Position numbers and translations under genes: made by a program. 64,000 nt of DNA from Perkinsus marinus ATCC 50983. Taxonomy: Eukaryota > Perkinsozoa > Perkinsida > Perkinsidae. Where the stretch lies: contig NW_003214659.1 in NCBI RefSeq assembly GCF_000006405.1, positions 50,622 to 114,621 on the forward strand. The letters run 5' to 3'. This document shows, one piece after another, positions 19,707 to 31,300 of the stretch (the stretch's first letter is position 1; every line of letters begins with the position of its first letter). Under the pieces are notes generated by a model. That model saw only the letters and a program-made list of their open reading frames with translations. It had not been told where the DNA came from and searched no databases.

Positions 19707-21000
19707 TCACCCTACGAAGAGTCCTACTCCATCCTGTGATGATGATGATGATTCTCTTGCTACACCCTCTGCGTGGGCCTCCTTGAACTTCCTCTCAATA
19801 GCACTACAGTCGATCTGACCCGATAGCACTTGAGCGGCCAACATCATTCCTACTTTAACCTGCCGGACAGAATGGAAGAGCCCGGAGGAAGTCTCAATAT
19901 CGTAAAGAAAGAGTGGAGAATCACTTCGGCTGTTTCCTCAAAATTATGGAAAAAATAATCAAAATTTTTCCAAAAACTCATCAAAATTTCGAGTAATTCA
20001 TTGAAAACAGCTGGCAAAAAATTGAAAAAATTTATCGAAAATTCCGTCAAAACCCAACTCAACCACGAAGTGCCCATCTCTTCTCCTCATACCTGCTCCG
20101 CGTTGCCAACTATTGTGAGCATGTTATCATCAACATCAGCGTCGGGACGAGCCAATGTGATTTCCATTCGACAACCACTCCTTCTTTTCAAGTCGTCTAT
20201 CACACAACTCCTATACCCCTCCATCTGAAAATCAATCTCTTCTTTTCCCCACTCCCAACAGCTTCTCCTCCTCCTCACCTTAGCCGCATCTGTCGCATTC
20301 ATCGGAAGAAACTCCTGTGTTTCCTCAGGGCCCGGTATCGGCCTCTCACAGGTAAATATGACTTCTTCTAGCTCTCTAATAGCGGCCTATATACGTGAGC
20401 ATGTGGTACACCAAGTGAATGCCATACAGTAGTAGTACATCGACCGCTGTCTGCGAAGGAGCTTCCAAAAGCAATATGGCCTGTCCTATTTCATCTCTAC
20501 CAGAAAGCTCATTCTAAACAAAGAGGAGAATATATTCGATGGCCAAGGACCACGCGCAGATCCTAGGATAAAGTAAACTCCTAAACTTTTGAAAAAAAAA
20601 CCGAGTATAACATAAGAGTTTCACCCGTTCTACGTAGAGTGGCAAAATACTCTGTGAAAAACCCGATATTCGCGGTACTATGCGGTGGTTTGTGAAATAT
20701 GTTCTTCATATTACGGGTGAAACTTCATTAACCTTCATTGCATTTTATTGAAGCCATGGACAAAATGTTGAAAAAAAGGTAAAAAATCAACTGAATGTGT
20801 AAAAAATAGTGAGAAAATTATTTCTACTTGGAATGTCGATTTCCAATTCGCACACATACTATGATCAAATGCACGACGAATAACGTGGCTTACAATCTGT
20901 GTCGCTGTCTCCCGGCTGATCCTACGTAGGACATCGTTATCCACACCCATAACCTTATCATACGCAAAGGTAGGGATCTTGAACTTCACTATGGCACTGA
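19707..21000 (-). CDS. KH-domain RNA-binding protein (KH-B)
   Basis: Exons are partly solved. IVKFKIPTFAYDKVMGVDND with VLRRISRETATQI (about 20880-21000) and VIDDLKRRSGCRMEITLARP with MLTIVGNAEQV (20090-20200) are KH-type segments. A final exon reads MMLAAQVLSGQIDCSAIERK and ends SQDGVGLFVG at 19707. KH domains bind single-stranded RNA or DNA. The start codon was not identified; an upstream exon may exist. It lies tail-to-head with KH-A and may be its paralogue. Confidence 0.55.
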
Positions 21001-21096
21001 AAAAAGATACTACAAATCGATCAACTGGGCGTTTCCTATGTATCAAACAAAAAGACCGCCAGCGCGAAATTCAAATTTCGATTTTCCCAATTTTTC

Positions 21097-22687
21097 CTAC
21101 TTGGAATTCATCAACCCATAACCAGCACCACCACCAGCAGCTGTTTTTTCCACTCCATAAGAGCCGTATGATGCTGGTGGAGCAGTAGGAGCAGGAGGAA
21201 GTGTACTTTGCCAATTTCTGCCCTCATTTTCACGACGTCTACTCCATTGATCTTGAGGAGGACTATCAAAACGACCACCAAAGCCCTTTCCTCTAAAATT
21301 CATCGCTCCGCTCATATCATCGTATCTCTCAGGAGTGCCGAAATTGTTCCCTTTGCCTCCCGAAAAGCCTCCGCCGCCGCCTTTTCTTCGCATATCATGG
21401 TTCGGATCGAACAGGACTTGCCCGGTTCTCTCCGAATATTGCCGAATGACCCCACCAACATCGAAATTTCCTTGGATAATTTCATTAACCAGGAAAGCGC
21501 CAATGGTACACTGAGAATAGGGGGAAAAACGTAAGATTCTCTCAACCAGAAATTCGACTAATCTCACAAAAAATTTCATACTTTCACCAGAGTTTATTCT
21601 GGCGAAAATTATTCCTTCACTTTACCCTATCAATTTAGTTCCATCTCGCCTCACCTCATTTGCTCACTACCATTATGACCGTCACCACATATACCCAAAC
21701 TGACATCATCACACGCGCGGCAAGAGTATAAAAAAATTGCCTCCCCCCAGGAACTCCACAATTAACGAGTCTTACCGCCTCAGGAGGTCCAACAATTCGG
21801 GCATACTTCATCTCGCCAGGTGGGACTTTAACCACAACATCCATTCGACATCCACTCCTCCTCTTGAGCTCATCGAGTACACACCTTAACGTACACATAT
21901 ACGCCTTCTATTAACCACTTACGCAGCTTACGCGCGAGGCCCTATCACATCACCAACTTTATCCTCCGGCAGAGAAACACGGCGCTCGATGTCTCCAGGG
22001 CGGAGGAGGTCACATGACTCGCACGAGCGTATTATCTCGTTGAGCTGCTCGACAGCGTTCTATAAACGATAGTTTCTACTATGTATTGTTATTGCTTCCC
22101 TCACGTCAACTTGCTCTGCACGAGCTCCAGTGACGATGAATCGACTGAAACCTTGATCTTTGCTACTCTGGTCGACCTAGTGCACATAGCAATGTGGGAA
22201 AATATACATATGGTTGATGACAATATGAAAATTTCTGAGGAAATTTGGGAAAATTCCCATTGGTTTCTGTACATTTCTACCCGAATTCCTATGTGAACTT
22301 CTATAAGTAGCAAGAAGAACTGCCAAGCTCAGCTGAAAGAAGCGAACATATATTCCTTCAACAGTAATACCGAGAGTCTCCCATAGCGCGTTCTGGTCAA
22401 TCCAAAGCTGACACACTCTAAAACAGACCTCTCCCACAACTTCAGTGCGAACACATACAAAGTACCAATAAAGTGCTGACAACGTTCGATCGACTTCTCC
22501 ACTGAATGTTCCCCGATTAAACCCCAGAAGCCCTCCCAATCACCTCAATACGTGCACCCGTCTCCAGTCTTATTCTTTTAATACAGTCTCCTCCTTTACC
22601 AATGGCCTTCCCTACTGCGTTCTGCGGCACTTCCACAACCTTCTCCACCGACTCCGGAAAGGATGGTAGGACCGGAGTACCCGACAT
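21097..22687 (-). CDS. KH-domain RNA-binding protein with Gly-rich tail (KH-A)
   Basis: Starts at ATG 22685-22687 with MSGTPVLPSFPESVEKV. The first KH domain carries the GXXG loop intact (VGKAIGKGGDCIKRIR, then LETGARIE, then a donor near 22568). A further KH segment reads LDELKRRSGCRMDVVVKVPP at about 21840. The last exon holds VNEIIQGNFDVGGVIRQYSE and a Gly/Arg-rich tail (RRKGGGGGFSGGKGNNFG) ending at TAG 21097-21099. Such proteins act in mRNA binding and processing. A MITE occupies part of the intron around 22190-22364. Intermediate exon joins are uncertain. Confidence 0.65.
22190..22364 (+). mobile_element. hAT-like MITE copy 5, in KH-A intron
   Basis: Begins CAATGTGGGAAAATATAC and ends near GCGAACATATATTCC followed by TTCAACAGT. 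It follows the family consensus closely. No clean 8-bp duplication is visible. It is antisense to the host gene. Confidence 0.75.
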
Positions 22688-22828
22688 TAATGCGGCGGCG
22701 TTTTACTACTCGTCACAGAACCCCCAAAATTAGACTCACAAAACACAACGCATAATTTGTTTCAGGGTAACTCGTTGGTTTGTTGACCAGCATCACCTCC
22801 AGAAACGACAATCACTTGGCATAGTGAT

Positions 22829-23353
22829 TTAGTTGGTCTCCTCAGTGGCCATCCTAGCGTTCCTGTTGAGCACCTGGACACCGATCTGATCGGCGCGCTC
22901 GATAATAGCCTTGCGAGTGCGGCCAGAGAGGTTGCTAGCAAGAACAGCGGCATACTTCTCATTGTGCATCATCAAGAGCTCGATATCAGCAGGAGACTGA
23001 AAACAACCACCTCATAATACAGTCAACACCTCCATTTACACTACCCTAATCTGGAAGGCGTACTTGCCGTTGGAGAGCTGGTACTTGGTGCGCTTGTCCG
23101 AGCCGTAACCGATGTTAGGCATCAAAGTGGTGCCACGGAAACGACGACGAATACGGGAGTCGATACCCTTAGGCTTCCTCCAGGACTCCTACAGAGGAAA
23201 AGAGATAAATCAACGCTACCCTAAAAACGAGGTCGACTCGACCGAGTGAAACCCTCCTCGGTGACTTACCGGCACTCGCATGAAGTTGTCAGACTGATGA
23301 CGTCTGAACTTGTTCGTCTTCTTCTTCACAATTCTCTTCACAGCAGGCGCCAT
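22829..23353 (-). CDS. RPL32: Ribosomal protein eL32 (60S subunit)
   Basis: Three exons: 23270-23353, 23045-23188 and 22829-22996, all phase 0, giving 131 residues, the family's usual length. Recognised blocks are [52 protein letters not shown] and [17 protein letters not shown], then [17 protein letters not shown]. It is a structural part of the large ribosomal subunit. The start lies 88 bp from the stop of the upstream exonuclease gene on the same strand, so the 5' UTR is very short. Confidence 0.95.
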
Positions 23354-23440
23354 AGTGCTTATTAACGGTGACAAGTACAACCAACTGGGCCGGGCTTCGA
23401 AAGGAGGGAAATCACATTCCCAACGCAAGCGTGATCGATT

Positions 23441-24865
23441 TCACGGGCGAGCGAGATACGAAAAAAGCGGAGCGAAGCAACAAATCTCACCACCATCATC
23501 ATCATCATCATCATTTCTCCGCAACCGCAGGTGTTGTCGAGACCTTCTCCTCCTTCGGTCGACGCTATTGAAGTCCTCCATCACAGCCTCATTAAGCTCC
23601 GGCCATTCCCTGATTAGATCCACAAGCATGTCTACGTCCCCTTGGGCACTGTGGACCCCTGGTGCCCACCCTCCTACTCTACACCGGTACAGTGACGACA
23701 ACGAAAAGCCACTATGAGGGTGACCAACTCGTCGTGCTGCTATCAACGGGTCGATCTTCCTCAATGGCCGCCACCCGGGTAGACCATAGTGGTTCATCAC
23801 TCGGTTGTCGAACTGCTTGCCATTGAAGGCAGCCATCACCAATGGACCTCGGCAACGCTGTCTCTGCAGAAAGGGTATCACAGTATCTCTCCAGGCCTTC
23901 GGAAATAGAGGCAGACTGGCATTAAAAGGCCTCTTGCCCGTCCCTGACGCCCTGCAGAACTTCTGAGCGCTGCTGGACAACGTCGACCACTCATAGGGCG
24001 ATCGACACTCCACGAAGACTTCCTCGCCAGTGGTATAATTACGTGCAGCGAACTGAACGACCCGGGTTCGATCCAACCACTTGAGATCTTCTCTATCGCC
24101 AAATACCGTGTCGCTGTCATGAACAGTCTCCAAATCATAGACTATCAGCTGCCTTGCCGGCCACCGTTGACGCCCCTCCTCATTTTCAAGGAAGAACTCA
24201 CGTCGTTTCGAGAGGACTCTTGTGGCCATCCGAGTGGCGGCCGCCGCCTCCAGTAGTAACCACAGTCTTAATACCTCCCTCGAAGTCCTCACCTGACCCG
24301 ACCGTAGTAGTCTCGACAAGTACTTGTCGATTTCCCACTCAACAAGGTGATCGAATACCCCTCGAGTGAGCTGATTACGAAGATTCTGAATTTTCTCCCA
24401 GCACTTCATCTCACACACGACAGTCTGTCTCCTTATTTTAGAGTGATCAACACGGACGGTCTTCACCGTAGCGTCCACTTTGATAACACTGTCAAGGTCA
24501 CCAGTAGCCAATGCACACTCCCTTATCAGATTCAGATGTACCGGATGCTTCGACCAGCCAGTGAAGCCTTGAAGGTAGCCGTTCGCCTGCCGTGGGGACT
24601 TCCCCCACACCATAGAGTGCAGACAATACGCCAAGTCGTCAACCATCGCCACCCGTGGTAGGTGCGATAAGTCACCCGTAGCCTCAGGGGCTCTCATCAT
24701 CATCAGCAACCGAGGGAAGCTCCTAGCATGACCGACTTCAAGAGGCTTATCGCTGAGCTTCGCCGAGAGTAGCCGGGCCCAGTGTAAAACGCTGTGGCCA
24801 GCAATCTCAACGCTGAAGGCCTGCGATGGCAGTAGAGTCCCTGCCGCGGGTGGTCGCAGAGCCAT
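23441..24865 (-). CDS. DEDD-family 3'-5' exonuclease-like protein
   Basis: An uninterrupted frame of 474 codons starts at a true ATG (MALRPPAAGTLL). The C-terminal half has the exonuclease motifs: LIVYDLETV (Exo I, D and E), AAFNGKQFDNRVM (Exo II region) and SAQGDVDMLVDLI (Exo III D). The N-terminal 200 residues are helical and unidentified. The tail is an Arg-rich and Asp-rich run (RRRRSRQHLRLRRNDDDDDD). Likely role is DNA or RNA 3'-end trimming; the substrate is not known. It is the longest intron-free frame in the window, unusual here. It ends 88 bp before eL32. Confidence 0.7.
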   Translation of the reverse strand: MALRPPAAGTLLPSQAFSVEIAGHSVLHWARLLSAKLSDKPLEVGHARSFPRLLMMMRAPEATGDLSHLPRVAMVDDLAYCLHSMVWGKSPRQANGYLQGFTGWSKHPVHLNLIRECALATGDLDSVIKVDATVKTVRVDHSKIRRQTVVCEMKCWEKIQNLRNQLTRGVFDHLVEWEIDKYLSRLLRSGQVRTSREVLRLWLLLEAAAATRMATRVLSKRREFFLENEEGRQRWPARQLIVYDLETVHDSDTVFGDREDLKWLDRTRVVQFAARNYTTGEEVFVECRSPYEWSTLSSSAQKFCRASGTGKRPFNASLPLFPKAWRDTVIPFLQRQRCRGPLVMAAFNGKQFDNRVMNHYGLPGWRPLRKIDPLIAARRVGHPHSGFSLSSLYRCRVGGWAPGVHSAQGDVDMLVDLIREWPELNEAVMEDFNSVDRRRRRSRQHLRLRRNDDDDDDGGEICCFAPLFSYLARP

Positions 24866-25590
24866 TCAAGATCTATCGCGCGCCACGAGGAATCGCCAAC
24901 TCCGAAAACAACAACACCATGATCACGACGAATTATATGAATCAATTCTATGCATGTATAAGGCGTCAGTTGAATGTGCGAAAACCCCTTCTGAGGTCAT
25001 GAAAGCGAACAAGGCATAGGAACTCGTACTGGGCAACATCTGAATCATTATGGCTATAAAATAAACCAAAGAAAATGTCAATTTTCCAACTAGGTGATTC
25101 CCCCCGTCACAGCCGACTTGAAGTAAGCATCTACATCTCGATGAACTCGCTGTTCTGCAAGGTATCAATTTCCCGAAGTAGCCTAGCTGTGACCTTCTGT
25201 GTTCACGCTAATAGGAGAATTCACAACCGCGGAAATCTCGCCGATCGGCCCCGAAGCTCAGGGCAATGTCGTAGTCCTATATGGTGAGAATCGAGCCCTG
25301 CAGTGACAAGACTCGCCAGGGATTCCTCGCCTAGACATATGACCATTTTCGGCTGTGGTCATCGCACCTGAGGCGACAACGATAATTTGGACACCCTCCT
25401 ACCTCACACATTCGGGAGGAGGACGGCATTCACTAACTAGAGAGGCTCTGGCCATTACTTAGGTTTCCCGACAGCTTTACGTTCAGTTCTGTCGACACTT
25501 CTTCGAGGGACCCCACGAGTCGTAACGAGATTGGCACCAGACTTCCCATCTGACACGAGAGTTGACCTACCCACTCACTCGGTAACTCAA
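24866..25590. other. No supported gene
   Basis: Short open frames on both strands only. Minus-strand pieces might be 3' parts of the TPR gene 1 transcript unit or the 5' UTR of the exonuclease gene. Confidence 0.35.
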
Positions 25591-25939
25591 CTCAGTGAAG
25601 GTCTTGCGGCGGAGGAACTCTCTGCAACATGTTTTCGCAGCGGCGGCGGCCACACGTGACAGCTCACTACGATTAACTCCTACACCGACCAAAATGCGGA
25701 TTAAGTGCATCGAATTAGAGCTCGCCTCGATCGTCAATACAACAGAGGCTCCAAGACCTCGCAAAAGCTATCAAACAATCTTCGACAACGGCGGCTACAT
25801 TCCACTGAGTATTCCACGAACGACGACGGGCACCCGGGTGGCGACGACAGGAGAACCTGATAGCAGCGACCAAGCCTGTGTCTCTACTACACACAGGCCT
25901 GATGAACAATAGCGTTTGGAAACAGCGTGGAATTCCTCT

Positions 25940-28031
25940 ACCGTTCGATAACGTCGCACCTCACCTGCATTTTCTCCTTGAACTCATTGAAAGTCCGAGT
26001 CTCATCGAGCTCCTTCTGCAACGACTTAAGAACCCTCTCGTAGGGCCTTCCAATAGGCACGCCATTTTCACTCGCATCCACGATCAACGTGCATATCCTC
26101 TACCGAAGAATAAACACACTCTATCACTATTACGTTCCTCACCTTAGCCGCTGCCCGCCAGCCCATCCGACTCGAACGGCCCAGTGCAACATAGAGAGCC
26201 TCGAGCTCCACTGGTAAGAGCAGAGGCTCTCCAGTGGATGCAAGCAGGCTGCCGATCAACGCCTTGAAAATCTCTGATTCGGCCTTCTGCGCAGCTTCGA
26301 TGATATTTTCGAATCGACCGCCATGTCGAGCACCGAGCTCCGCGACCAGAGCTTTCGCCCTATCACTTGCCTGAGCAACGACAGTGAGGGGCACTCAGCA
26401 TTCTCTCAACAGCGGTTCGTCTTGTATCGCCAAGACATCGTCGATTTCAAATACTTATAATGTTATACTAACTGTTACTCCGTAGAACCAAATAAGTTTT
26501 CCCTTCTCCGACTCCCCTCAAGGGAAGACCATACAGATAGCTTACCACAACAGACCGAGTAGCCAGCAATCCACCACAGTGGGCCACGACACAGCACAGA
26601 CGTGATCGGACTCCATCGGGCCCCTCAAGTTCAATGAGCTTATCAAAAGTCTCAATAGCCCCATCGACATCGTCGGTGAGTAGCTGCATTTCTCCGAGCA
26701 CTCTGTACTCGTCCTGAGAGCATAAGCTCGCTACTACTGTACCATCAGTGTTGGAGTAGGAATATATGTTCGCTTTCCTCAGTTGAGCTCAGGAGTTTCC
26801 CCACTACTCGTAGGAGTTTATATACGAATTTCGGTTAGAAGTTTACAGCAACCACTAAGAATTTTCCCATTTTCACCAACACATCATATTTCCCCACACC
26901 GTTTACCCTAGTCTTGGAGGGCAACTTGATCGGCAGCCCGGCTCCTGACCCAGCACGCCCACCCGAGGCGACATGCGTCTCCTCTGCGCTGTCCATCCAA
27001 CCGACTTCGGTCAGAATAGTAGCCAGGGTTTTCCTGATCGGCGAAATTTCCAACCATAATCGATCTGAGCTTACCTGGTTTCGTATTGCTCGCCAACAGT
27101 AGTAGTGCTAGGGCCTTCTGGGGGACCTACACGGCAATCAAATCTGTCCACCCAAGGTCAGAGCAGGAAAACATACACATGGTCAACCAGAAATGTTGAC
27201 GACACTCTGAAAATTCTGGGAGGAAATTTCGAGGAATTTTCATTGGTTTCTGTATATTTCTATCCCTATTCGTATGTAAGTCACTGAGGGCACTCCCAAG
27301 CTCAGCCGAAAAAAAAAACGAACATATACTCCTACACTGCCCGAGATGGTATCAATTCAGCTCACATCTGTCGACGCCCCGCTGCCTTTCCTCACACTCA
27401 ACCTCCTCTTCTTCTGTCTTCAACTCGCCCTTGATACCCTCATGCTGCACCTCATCCCCTGACACCTCCGTAGAGGCCTGACCTGCAAGACCCCAGGCAT
27501 CTCGAAGGCATCAGCCATGACCTCACTCTGTTCAACCTCAACCACCCTCGCTTTCTTAATAACTGGCTCTTCCCCTCCACCCAGATCAGTCTCCAGAGTG
27601 GCCTCCGGCGTAGGAGACGTATCCTTCTCGACAAAGCGTAGGGCAAGCTGGTCTCCATCCTTCACCCCACAATCACCGACCTGGGCATCATACCAGTTCT
27701 GGTCAGCGCCTCAGTAGCCTACCGAGCTCCGTCGCTTAGGCACGTCTTGCCCCTCCATCGCTCCTTCCAACCACGTGAGTCTCCAGTCCCCCGCTGGAAA
27801 GCGGCTCTTGACCCCAGCTAGACAGAAGTACCTCCGAGCGGCATTCACGAGCTGGCACGGCCGGCTCCTCCTGATCACAACACTGTCATCACACCAGCTC
27901 AACATGAGCCCTCCCTACGCATCTACTATGAACTCCTTGGCCGACTCAGCTCGCTGGGCCAGCCCCTCGCGGCATTGGATGTGAACCCTGAGCGGGCCCT
28001 TACTGTCAACAGCGGTCGTTCGACGAGTCAT
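25940..28031 (-). CDS. Ubiquitin-like/TPR protein, paralogue 1
   Basis: Starts at ATG 28029-28031 (MTRRTTAVDSKGPLRVHIQC). Early exons encode AGDWRLTWLEGAMEGQDVP and a strand-like CGVKDGDQLALRF, compatible with a ubiquitin-like fold, then an acidic linker. Central exons are TPR-like helices (ALALLLLASNTKPG, KTLATILTEVGWMDSAEE, EYRVLGEMQLLTDDVDGAIE). C-terminal exons read LEALYVALGRSSRMGWRAAA and ERVLKSLQKELDETRTFNEF. Every block has a counterpart in paralogue 2, in the same order, so the two are a tandem gene pair. Intron 26714-26906 contains a MITE and fits phase 0 (SKTR to DEYR). Function unknown; TPRs indicate a scaffold or chaperone partner. Confidence 0.55.
26746..26901 (-). mobile_element. 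hAT-like MITE copy 6, filling an intron of TPR paralogue 1
   Basis: Begins CAGTGTTGGAGTAGGAATAT and ends at CACACCG. The flanking 8-mers tgtaccat (26738-26745) and tttaccct (26902-26909) agree at six of eight positions, a decayed target duplication. The element plus flanks makes up most of intron 26714-26906, and the right flank supplies the GTAAA donor. Confidence 0.75.
27159..27339 (+). mobile_element. hAT-like MITE copy 7
   Basis: Begins CAGAGCAGGAAAACATACAC and ends ATACTCCTACACTG. Flanking 8-mers cccaaggt (27151-27158) and cccgagat (27340-27347) agree at six of eight positions. It sits between exons of TPR paralogue 1, antisense to it. Confidence 0.75.
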
Positions 28032-28312
28032 CTTAATAACTATCAACCTCACAATAGAAGTCACCTCGGTCGGGCAGAGAGAAAAGGCATCACCATGCGA
28101 TTAACTTACAACGCAGAAGGGTCCGATCATTTGGATAAGAAACACATAGCACTAGGAATTAGAATCGTCACAAGGTCGACACTTCGACGGCTCGGCAAAG
28201 CTTGTCGAACTCCCCCTTGCACAACTTGGTACAAAAAGCATATATTCCCGGATAATGCTGCTGCAGATCACAAGGACCATCTAGAATCTCCTGAAACACA
28301 TCATCCGAAGAG

Positions 28313-31300
28313 TCAACGACGCCCACTGCTGCTGCTGTTGCCCAGCATAAAAAGATGATACAAAGCTACACAGTTCAGATGAAAAAACATTCGGAAAATG
28401 GAATTTGTTTTCGGTAGAGTAAAAGTTCGAATTTGAAGTGGAGGTTCGATTTTCGTGGCCGCTCGGAAATGAAAGGTCAAATCCGTAAACACCTCGTGAG
28501 TTCGGAAAAACGAAATTTCAAATTCTTCGGATAAGAAACAAATTTCCGACCACCGGAAATTTCCCCGCGGAAAATCAAAATGAATTTTATATTTTCGTAG
28601 CCTCAATTCTGAGATGGGCCCACTTGGACGATGCTTTTGAATTCTTGGAAGCTCCTGAGGGGCTGCCCCAAGCCGTCGAGTCGGCCGAGCAGGGCTTTCA
28701 GCTGAGGTCGAAAATGCTCGGAGACTGGTTGCCCATACACCTCGTAGGAGAGGAGACTTTGACAGATCAACTGAAAGGTGACACAGTTCGGCAAATAATC
28801 GTTCGAAAGGGTAACCATATAGACTTACCTTAGCCGCAGCTCCCCAGCCACGCTCACCTGCCTGCGAGCCAAGCAGTCGGAATAAGGCCTCCTGCACTCT
28901 CGGTAGTGGCAAATCCTCACCGAGATCAAACAGGAACACCCTCAGCGCCGAGGAGAACTTCTCCACATTTCCAGTCTTAGCTTGGCTCACGACCCGGTCC
29001 AATCTCTCGTTGGGTTCTCTCACTAACCCCTGCATTTCCCTCAATGCAAGAGGACACGTCTAAAGCAGATACCACTCCAATATCAACTCTTGGATGAACC
29101 AACTCACCTCGATCGGCTGAGGACTTTCCAAGCCGCCACATAGGCTGACGATATACGACAACTTAGGGAGCACGCCCGACGTGCCAGCGCCGACCACCAG
29201 CTTCAACACCATCTGAGCTTCCTCCACCCTTCCCGAAAGTAGTAGGAAGTCTCCCAGCATCGATCGAGCCTGCCACATTGCTCGCGAACCCGGCTCCTAC
29301 CCCGCACCCTACCTCGATCAACCTCCGATGGTCCGCATCCTTCCTCTCATCTGCCTCAATATTAGCCAGACACAACCCCACGTTGGTCCTGGCCTCCTCC
29401 ACACAATCATCATATCGTTGCAGTTCCAACAAGCATAGGATCATCTGGTACCTGCCGTTAGTGTTGGAGTAGGAATATATCTTCGCTGTCTTCACCCGAG
29501 CTCAGGAGTTTCCTCACTATTTATAGAATTTACGCTAGAACAGTACGGAATTTTTCTCTCAGAGTTTTTCTAATTTCACCAGCACATGGTTGACATTGGA
29601 CACGTCATGAATTTAACCTCCCCAGTGTTCACTACCTGCAGTCGTACAGTAGTTTCCAATGGATCCTCCCAGTGCCATCATCCGCAGCTGCCAGGCTTTC
29701 GCGATAGGTCTCGACTGCCTTGGCGAACTGATTACTGTGCATCTCCTTCTGTGCTTTATACCGCAACTTCACTGAGAAAGGACCCGGGTTCGATCCCTGG
29801 TTAAGACACTATTCCCCATCCAACTCACCATGAGGACTTTGAAGCAACCAATCTTCCACAGGCGGCAAGTCTCCATAAAGGCTACCCGTGAAGACCTCAT
29901 CCTCAATCGATTCGCGAGCTTTGGCCGATGACCCTTCCGGCTGGGGGGAGGGAACTGAACGTAGTAGAGTGACAGATGTACGAATACCCTCACTGGGAAT
30001 TGAACCCGGGTGCGATCGATATCAGCATACACAGACCTCTGGAAGGACTACTAGTCCGATCACTTCGTTAGCTTTACATCACAGAAAGATAAATTTCGGA
30101 CGTTAGGTGATGTAGCTCGTGTTTTCTAGGTTGCCACAGGAATCGCAGATGGTATTATATTCATTTATGACTTCTCTATCGAACCATCGGGAAAACCCTA
30201 GCAGGTTCCCGAAAAATCACTCGATCGCCCCTTCACCTTCAACATCCTCCAAAGCGTCCTGCAGGTTACTAGTCCGACTCAGTTCTCCTCCCTCATGAAC
30301 AACCTCCTCCTCCACCTCGTCTGCTGTCGAGCTATCGATCGGAGCAGCACTGATCCTTCCAGAGGCTGTCGGCTCCACAGGCATATGACCACTTGCGGTC
30401 TCAGATACTTCTACGATAAAGAGACGACATACCAAACCGTAACCAACTTCCAGTTCGTACCGACAGATGAGCTCATCGACGGTGGGTCTTTGCCAACATC
30501 AGCCTTCCCCTCCTCATCCCCCCCTACGTCCTCCGCTCTGCTAGCGATACTCTTCTGAGGTGCGGCCATCGGTGAGGTAACTGAGAGCACATCATGCCAG
30601 GCGCAGGTTCGATCCCTGGTGACGACATCTTCTTACCTTTTCCTCCCTCTACCGCTTCCTTCTCCTCAGTACCAACAACAGCCTCAATCCCCGAGCTTCG
30701 AATAGGCAGCCCTCCAGCCGGCTCAGCAGACACGTTAGGCTCTATACCGCGGACCCTGGCCGAACGCCTCACCGGTGTCTCTAAAGCGGCGGATACCTTA
30801 GCTCGCTTGGAACGGGACTTCGGAGGGCCGCTGGCACCTGAATACTCCCATACCCATGCAATTTGTATGAGTTCACCAGAGAGTGGTACTCACTGTTATC
30901 AGCAAGCTTCTGGCTTTCCTTAGCCTCTTCACCCCCGCTAGGGACTCCATCCTCCAACACCCCATCAACAGCATCTTCCATTTCGGCGGCCACTGCCGGG
31001 CATGATGCCTCCGATGGCGAGTCGTGATGCTTATGCTGTCGCTTCTTCCCTGAACACAGTCCCACTACAGTGAGCTCCAACAAGAGCAAGTACCCCGATG
31101 ATGCCGAGACCGGTGGTGACTCTCATCGACGTCCAAGCTCTCCACAGAAGGGCTCGTCTGAGGTGTCTGCGAGCGGGTTGAATCAGCATCGTCTTGAACA
31201 TACACAAGCCTCAAGCGCTCGCCGCCATCTATCCCCGCAGCTTTCACCTACAACAGCATACTCCACCAAACAGGAGTAGGGCAGGGGCTTACCGAGGGAA

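Noticed and set aside
24055-24080. B-box-like GGGTTCGATCC on the plus strand
   Set aside because: It lies inside a well-supported exon of the exonuclease gene (LDRTRVVQFAARN), so it is chance similarity.
26746-26901. MITE copy 6 as the creator of a new intron
   Set aside because: The paralogue has an intron at the matching codon without the MITE, so insertion into an existing intron is simpler.
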